Shown: piece after piece, positions 58,149 through 64,000 of the stretch | Layout of the letters: every line of letters starts with the position of its first letter | Position numbering within the stretch: the first letter of the stretch is position 1 | NCBI GenBank assembly: GCA_036346395.1 | Contig: CM070596.1 | Span: 25,210,177 to 25,274,176 of the forward strand | DNA from: Hsuehochloa calcarea | Taxonomy: Eukaryota > Streptophyta > Magnoliopsida > Poales > Poaceae | DNA length: 64,000 nucleotides | Direction of reading: 5' to 3' | Translations under genes and position numbers: made by a program | Notes under the pieces: model-generated | Told to the model about the DNA's origin: nothing | What the model saw: the letters and a program-made list of their open reading frames with translations, nothing else | Databases searched by the model: none

Positions 58149-60182
58149 TCATACTCACCTTGGATTGGTCTAGAATTAAGTTGAGTTTCTTTTTCCCACT
58201 AGAAAACCTCTCAAGAGTCATTTTGAGGTAATCGTTCTCTTTTGCCAAAACTCCACAATTGGAGCACTTTTTAGAATCGATTGCCTCAACATGTTTGCTC
58301 TTAAGAAGATCCACTTCCACTTTCAGAGCCTCACAAGACACACAATAGGACTCTCCAATCCTATTCAACTGCTCTTTAAATTTGACTCTAAAAGCCTCTT
58401 GTATCTTACCAATGGCAGTTTCGATTTCAACATGCAACATACAAGAGGAAGAATCAATAACTTTCTTGGAAGCAGTAAGAGACATGGATCTTTCAATTTT
58501 AGCTTTCTCTTCAAGAGTCTTGTTTAAAGCTTCAATCTCAATTGTAAGCTTAGGGCAATTTTCACAAGAGGCAATTCTAGAATAAACAACCATTTCAGTC
58601 ATCTCTTGCATTTTAATTCGATTATTCTTACAATGAGAACAAGTGTGACTAGCATCAAATTTTTGCAATTCTTTTAAAGAGCTATCCAGTTTCACTTCTA
58701 GCAAAGCACAGTTTGAGCAATTTAATGGAATAGCATCTAAAGCAGTCACATCAAGCGGAATGACATTCATGCAAACAGAACTAGACTTGAAAGATTATAG
58801 TTCAACAAGAGCATTTTTCAATTGTTCTTCAACAGAGGAATGAGCATTATTCAAGCTTGACAATTCATTAAGCAAGCTAGAGCATGAATCACAGAAATCA
58901 TCAGGATTAATGGATTTGAGCCTAACCACTTCTAGGTTCAAATTATCAATCATAGTATCCTGTTTCTTGATCACTTTAGCTTGCTTATGCAATTTTTGTT
59001 CAGCAAGCACTAAAGCCCTTTTCATGTCAGGAAGTGAAGGGCATACCTCATCGGGATCACTAAAAGGATCCTCGCTGTTGGAGGAGTAACTGTCGTGGCT
59101 GTTCTTAGCCATAAAGCACATGCCTGTGAAATCACGTGCCTTCTTCTTGCCACGAGAGTCACTCTCGTCGTCCTCCGTCTCCGAGTCGACATCTTCCATG
59201 CTCACATCCTCTAGAGCTTCAAGGACTCGGCTGACAAACTTGCGATAGTTTGTCTTCTTGGACTTAGCATCCCTCGCTTGAGAATGCCTTTGTGACTCCT
59301 TCTCCTCCTTGCCCTTCAGCTTGGGGCATCTAGAACGGATGTGGTTGGTCTCACCACACTCGAAACAAGTGACAGGTCCACCTCTCCTCCTACTTCTCAC
59401 ATTGTTGTAGGCTCTCGTGAATTTTGTGGATAGGAGGGCTAAGTCATCTTCAGGTAGTCTCTCAAGTTGCTCATCGCTCAAAGAATGCAAAGCAGACAAA
59501 GAAAATTCGAATGAGCTAACATTAAAGGAATCAGCATATCTACCCTCAGATTTGTCAACCACTAAAGCCATCGGCTCTGTTGTGGGGAGACGCGAGATAA
59601 ACTCAATCTCATGCGTCTTCAACCTAGAGTAAAGCTTATCCATGGTAAGCTCACTCATGACAGTGTTGTCATTGATGGCAGTGATCTTCATCCCCGCACC
59701 TTCACATCTAAAGCACCCAAAATCGGCGTGCATTCTCGCACTCGAAAATACAAGATCAACAAAGACGGAGATCATGAAGAATTTTAGAAAATCTCCCCCA
59801 CAGCTCATCTAAAGATTCACCAGGTCTTTGCTCGATCTTGGAGTATGCTTTCTTAAGCTGGTTCTGTCTCACTTCCTTGATCGCAGTGGATCCTTCGTGA
59901 TAGTCACAAAGAGTCCGCCAGATCTCATGAGCAGACAGCAAATGAGCGACACGCTCAAACTCCGATCGACTAAGACCTTGAATCAAAAAATTCCGAGCCC
60001 TGCTGTTGTTCTCTACATCTCGAGTGATCAAATTGTCATCTACCGCACGACATAAGGGTTTTTCACCTTAAGCCAAATTGCGTGCCCTTGAGCCTCGATG
60101 TAGGCCTCCATTCGGCCTTCCAACACGCAAAATCAACTCCATCAAAAACATGTGGCCTGATTGAATATCGCTCAGTCGCCAT
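58149..60182 (-). pseudogene. Element II gag, N-terminal and middle parts
   Basis: ATG at 60182 opens MATERYSIRPHVFDGVDF, then a frameshift. Capsid/UBN2 follows at 60031-59756 (NFLIQGLSRSEFERVAHLLS, IWRTLCDYHEGS, RPGESLDELWGRFSKILHDL). Next is 59808-58795, with MDKLYSRLKTHEIEF, the zinc knuckle CFECGETNHIRSRCP (about 59332-59376), an acidic stretch (DVDSETEDDESDSRG) and a heptad-like coiled coil. The frame at 58770-58149 continues the coiled coil, with Cys-rich SHCKNN, CENCPKL, CVSCEAL and CSNCGVL repeats and ERFSSGKKKLNLILDQS. Element III interrupts it here, and the C-terminus resumes at 47198. About 200 residues per open block remain intact. Confidence 0.85.
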
Positions 60183-60223
60183 GGCTCCAAAGACCGGTTA
60201 AGATCTATAGAAAAGAGCTAACC

Positions 60224-60236
60224 GGCTCTGATACCA
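60224..60236 (-). other. Primer-binding site of element II
   Basis: GGCTCTGATACCA, perfect complement of TGGTATCAGAGCC, two bases from LTR IIb. A 40-base leader separates it from the gag ATG. Confidence 0.92.
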
Positions 60237-60238
60237 CT

Positions 60239-62116
60239 TGTAGGACCGTAAAGGCGACTGAGGGGGGGGGGTTGAATAGGCGCTTTCACAATTTTCTCGC
60301 CTAAGTCGAATTCAACACGAACTTTACTCCTTTAGCTATGAAAGCTAAGAAGATCAGTAAGCACACAGCGGACGCCTTGTGCTGAATTCGATAACCCCGG
60401 CAACCACACGATACATAAGTGGAGACTTAATCTCAAAGGGTTGATCTAGGCACAGGCGGTCGGACCGGTCACCAAGGGCGGTCTGACCGACGTTCAACCA
60501 GCGGTCTGACCGTCAACTAACTGGCGGTCGGACCGGTGGACAGCGGTTCGACCGGCAAGATAAATGATTCGAATATACTGGCGGTCGGACCATTGCATAA
60601 GACCGGTCGACCGGTTCACCCAAGATGAAAAATCCAATTGAATCCAAAACGAAATTTGATCCAACTTTTGATTCAACCAATGAAACTTGACCAAATTTCG
60701 AGCACACCTCCCTAATGATATTGGAGACCTATTTCTAGCGACGATCCTTCGATCCACTTCAGTAAAACAAACTCTCAAGGATTAAACAAAGAAGTGCACA
60801 AACCCTAGAAATATGAAAAACTTTGATTCAAGACTTGCTTGTGGGGGTTGATGGTCTAGATGATCCTAGGAGTACTCCCACACATCAAAGAAAAACACAA
60901 AGGGTCAAAAGACCAAGTTTAAACACTTGAATCAAGGAAGCATAAAAATCATTCAAATGAGAGAAGAACACAAAAGAGGAGACAAATGATCTCACAAACA
61001 AGCATCACAAGATTGATTGATCCCACAAGATGCTTACAAAGCCACTCCAACAAGGAGGACAAGAGCTCACCCAATGAGCATACAATCTCTCCCTCTCTTC
61101 CTCTCCAAACCCTAACCCTAGAAAAGGCAAGGGGGAAACCAAATGAATGCCTCTCATCGTTTTCCATCTCCCCCTTTCCTATTTATACTAGAGAGCTAGG
61201 GTTTCCTTTTTGGGGTCACTTACACATGGGACTCACACACAAATAACTCTTGAAGCAATCGTCGCTTCACCACGTGTAGGTTGATCGGTTCTCATCGCGT
61301 CGCCAAGCCTCTCTTGTCCGAATCCCATCGGAACCTCCAGAGACTCGCACCGATATCCGCACCGCCGATCCAACCAACAGATCGAACCACCCGCTCGATC
61401 CGCCTTGCCCATTCTCGCACTGCTTGAGTCACACGACCACCCGCGGTATCCATGATCGCTCGACCTCGGCTCTCCAAGCGTAGTCCCGATCCACTCACCG
61501 TTGACGCCGTTGACTCGCAATCCACCGCGCAACAATAGACAAACAAATCGCTTCCGAACAAGTTCTTCACAACTTGACCCACGTCAGTCCCGCAATGCAA
61601 TATACATCAATAAAGCATTGATAACTAAACATCAACTACATTGAAACCACATCAATGCAAACTTGGCTCACCTCCAAGTCAAAGCCGGTCTGACCGCCCC
61701 ACAAGGCCGGTCCGACCGATTCAGCCGTCGGACCGCTCCCACAACGGCGGCCGACGGCTAAAAGGACTTAGCCAAAATTCTAGCTTGAAAATCCAAACCT
61801 TCGGAATTTTCAACTCAATAGAACTTTTGTGGGAGCTCCAAAATGACGCAACCACATCCGTGAGACTCCTCACCGCTTACACAACCTATTTTTGGATTAG
61901 CTCCAAAAACCAATTTTAGGTCAGGCCGGTCCGACCGACCACCACTGCCGGTCCGACCGTCCCACGGCGGTCTCGATCCCATAGAACGCCGGCCGATCAC
62001 TGTGGTCCGACAAAGATGAAGTAAAACCCGAAAACGCGAGATTTTGCAAACCAACAACGCCATTGCCAATTGACTCATCATCCTGAGATCGTGCACATAT
62101 CCTCACGATATCCACA
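60239..62116 (-). repeat. LTR IIb, 1878 bp, shared by two internal copies
   Basis: Ends are as in IIa (TGTAGGACCG ... GATATCCACA on the plus strand). It has a primer site on its left and the polypurine tract of another internal region on its right. It therefore serves as 5' LTR of one copy and 3' LTR of the next. Palindrome clusters lie at about 60455-60620, 61685-61760 and 61920-61985. Confidence 0.9.
61181..61187 (-). promoter_or_regulatory. LTR IIb TATA box
   Basis: ATTTATA in the same context as in IIa; the promoter of the first copy would start here on the minus strand. Confidence 0.65.
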
Positions 62117-63611
62117 ATCTCCCCCTTGATGAACACATTGGCAATTTTCAAGAAAATGTGGTTTTTCGAAATGAAAAGTAAAAATCGCCGTTTTCGCATA
62201 AAGGCACAACTTGGTCCATAAGCAAGAAAAAGCTTAGGAACTGACCAAGCTGGCTTCAGAATAGTATAGGCAAGTGAGATAAGGCAATGAAAGCACCAAA
62301 GGATTCAATTTCCAGAAAGTAGCCAAAAATCTCACTTAGGTCCAAATGAAAGGCAATTTTTCTATTTGACCTTTGATCATTGTGAGTCTTCTTGAATTGC
62401 AATTCAAATCAGAAAAAGACAATAAAACCCAGAGACTCAACTCACTATGATCACAAATTTTCAAAAGGTTCACAAATTTTTTTGTGTGTGTGTGTTCTTT
62501 TATGTATGAAACCTTCTGAAACCAAAAGCTAAAGCAAAGATTTTCTTCAATCCTTCTCCCCCTTTGACAATGAATTCATCAAGATGCATGGGACAAGAAC
62601 GAGCATGAAGAAATGACTTTATTTGAAATTTAGCAAAAGGAGCCATGACCATTATCTATGTAGACAGTACAAGACATATACCAAGCCATATAAGGAGAAG
62701 AAGCTATATTCAATCATGGCAAAACATGTACTGCAAAGCTAAGACCAAAATAGCAGTGATCTGAGATTAAAAGAATTAAAACCATGAAAGGTTGCTCAAT
62801 ATCATAGATTCACTCAAAGCAACCAAAAATGAGTCAAGCCATGTCTATAAGTAAAAAGAGACTCAACACAAGAACTGAGGCATTTTGAGCAATAAGAGTA
62901 TTCTTTTGAAGCAAAACTCAAGCACTTAGCATTTTGAGCATTTCCTAAAAGGATTTTTCCTCTGTGCTAGATCTCAAGCCTTGCCGCGACCATCTCAAGC
63001 GATAAGCTTAAAAGAGTGGTCTAGGTCATCCAAAACTCCCCCTGAGTTCATGCCTAGTGCGATGGCAAGCCGTCTCATGAGAAAGGATTGGTGAGATCAG
63101 TTTTTTCGCACAGAAAATCTCATTTTTCATTTGCTTGACTTAAGAAGATAAAAAGCTCATTTTTCATCTCAAAATAAGTTCAAGACTCAATTCAACCTGT
63201 AAGACATGGCGAGAGTCATAAGAGGATCACTAGAGCAAAACTAGTCACAAGATCCAACAAGACATGATTTGATTCAAATTGCTCACAGATATAAAGCTAG
63301 CAAGGCAAAAGCTAAGCCGCACACGAAGAGCCATAAAAGAAGTCTAGCAGACTATCACTTGATATGACAAGGTATAGAAGATAAAATCAAGTCATACAAG
63401 GATAATAATCAAAGATCCACAGATTTTATTATGCAATGCAAGATATTTGAAATAAACATGCATTATGATACAATGAAAACAAAAAGAGCAAATTCCCTCA
63501 AAACATCCATGCCTCAGTACTGGGATTTGAGATAAAGGATGTGGGTGTCCAAGATCGAGATGGACGGCTCGAATAGCAAAAGAAGCAAGAGAAAAATGAT
63601 TAGGCACAAAA
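62117..63611 (-). other. Polypurine tract and non-coding 3' region, second copy of element II
   Basis: The tract ATCTCCCCCTTGATGAA at 62117-62133 touches the LTR. The second polypurine-like motif is at 62554-62571. The conserved block is at about 62968-63100. The whole stretch parallels 45172-46640 at near identity with scattered 1-5 base differences. Confidence 0.8.
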
Positions 63612-64000
63612 TCATAAGAATGCCCCGAGCACCACTCGACCTCTCCAAAACGATCTACCAAAAGACCGACACTCCTGCCTAGGTGCTACCCGTGATCTAT
63701 CCTCACGATATCCTAAACCAACTCTCACGCTCGACCCACCAGAAGAGTCAACAAAGTTCTCTACAAACCTAGGCCTATATGTGATACGCTGAATAGGCTG
63801 CCCGGCTCTAGAGACTACAGCTAAAGAAGAGACTCCTCTAACGGATCTCAATGTGCTCATCCTCTCTTTCCTCTCAATTTTTGCTCTCCGGAAGCAAAAC
63901 TCAACCGTGTGGCCCTCTTTCTTGCAGAAGGTGCAATGGTACTTGACCTTTGAGGGTCCGTGATCGTGAAATGAAGCACCTTTCTTGCTAGAAAGAGATT
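63612..64000 (-). CDS. Element II gag C-terminus, second copy (partial)
   Basis: The frame at 63860-63612 reads MSTLRSVRGVSSLAVVSRAG, then ITYRPRFVENFVDSSGG and an Arg-rich tail RSFGRSFWRGRVVLG before a stop at about 63612. Upstream (63861-63960) another frame holds the zinc knuckle CTFCKKEGHTVEFCF. It corresponds to 46640-47130 of the first copy and shows the natural C-terminus better. The N-terminal part lies beyond the window. The adjoining stop shows that no pol frame follows gag. Confidence 0.65.
   Translation of the reverse strand, partial: SLSSKKGASFHDHGPSKVKYHCTFCKKEGHTVEFCFRRAKIERKERMSTLRSVRGVSSLAVVSRAGQPIQRITYRPRFVENFVDSSGGSSVRVGLGYREDRSRVAPRQECRSFGRSFWRGRVVLGAFL

Larger units (their letters stand above)
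43296..64000 (-). mobile_element. Array II: tandem gag-only Sirevirus-like elements sharing an LTR
   Basis: Order on the plus strand: LTR IIa (43296-45171), internal region (45172-47198, then 58149-60238 after the insert), LTR IIb (60239-62116), and a second copy of the internal region (62117 to the window end). Both internal copies run in the same direction. 45172-47198 and 62117-64000 are near identical apart from small indels. The internal region has primer site, gag, a non-coding 3' part and a polypurine tract, but no protease, integrase, RT or RNase H. Element III splits the first copy. Confidence 0.8.

Noticed and set aside
1..64000. tRNA, rRNA genes or CRISPR-like arrays
   Set aside because: No cloverleaf-encoding segment, rRNA motif or regularly spaced short repeat with unique spacers was seen. 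tRNA-like words are only primer-binding sites.

Overview
The window is nuclear DNA of a plant, very probably a grass. It is built almost entirely of retrotransposons: Ty1/copia elements, including Sirevirus-type ones with long LTRs ending in a TTCACCCCCTCTAG-type block, plus Ty3/gypsy-like LTRs and hAT-type MITEs. I see no intact host gene, no rRNA, tRNA or CRISPR array, and no bacterial-style organisation. It reads as heterochromatic, heavily nested intergenic DNA.

Layout. 1-6.3 kb holds two broken copia elements facing each other and meeting near 2226: element A on the plus strand, and element B on the minus strand with a 113-bp LTR. 6.3-14 kb is lower-copy DNA. It carries an LTR remnant, one possible two-exon gene fragment (about 7.6-7.9 kb), a palindromic MITE, a MITE nested in a MITE (8.5-9.0 kb), and a 2.1-kb hAT element with long inverted ends and a dead BED-finger transposase fragment (10.1-12.2 kb). 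14-24.4 kb is a stack of long TGTAA...TTACA LTRs in both orientations, into which three solo LTRs are inserted with perfect 5-bp target duplications. 24.4-28.2 kb is non-coding retroelement interior and a minus-strand gypsy gag fragment. 28.2-38.6 kb holds three copies of another long LTR (one minus, two plus), a fourth solo LTR with perfect target duplication, and a separate 791-bp LTR with its primer site.

38.6-64 kb is the most structured part. Sirevirus I (minus) leaves its 3' LTR and its RT/RNase H. It is interrupted at 43,296 by array II, a tandem LTR-internal-LTR-internal arrangement of a gag-only element, also minus. The first copy of II is split at 47,199 by element III (plus), a complete 10.9-kb Sirevirus-type copia with two LTRs, primer site, gag, PR, IN, RT, RNase H, polypurine tract and a GTTTT target duplication. 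Insertion order is therefore: plus-strand LTR Q3, then I, then II, then III.

How the parts could work together (inference): element II has gag, LTRs, primer site and polypurine tract but no pol, so it would need Pol from a relative. Elements I, II and III share an unusual duplicated polypurine motif, and II and III share a roughly 130-bp non-coding block. Element III and array II also carry many small indels between near-identical copies, clustered at C/G-rich motifs. Many of their frameshifts may therefore be sequencing or assembly errors rather than biological decay.
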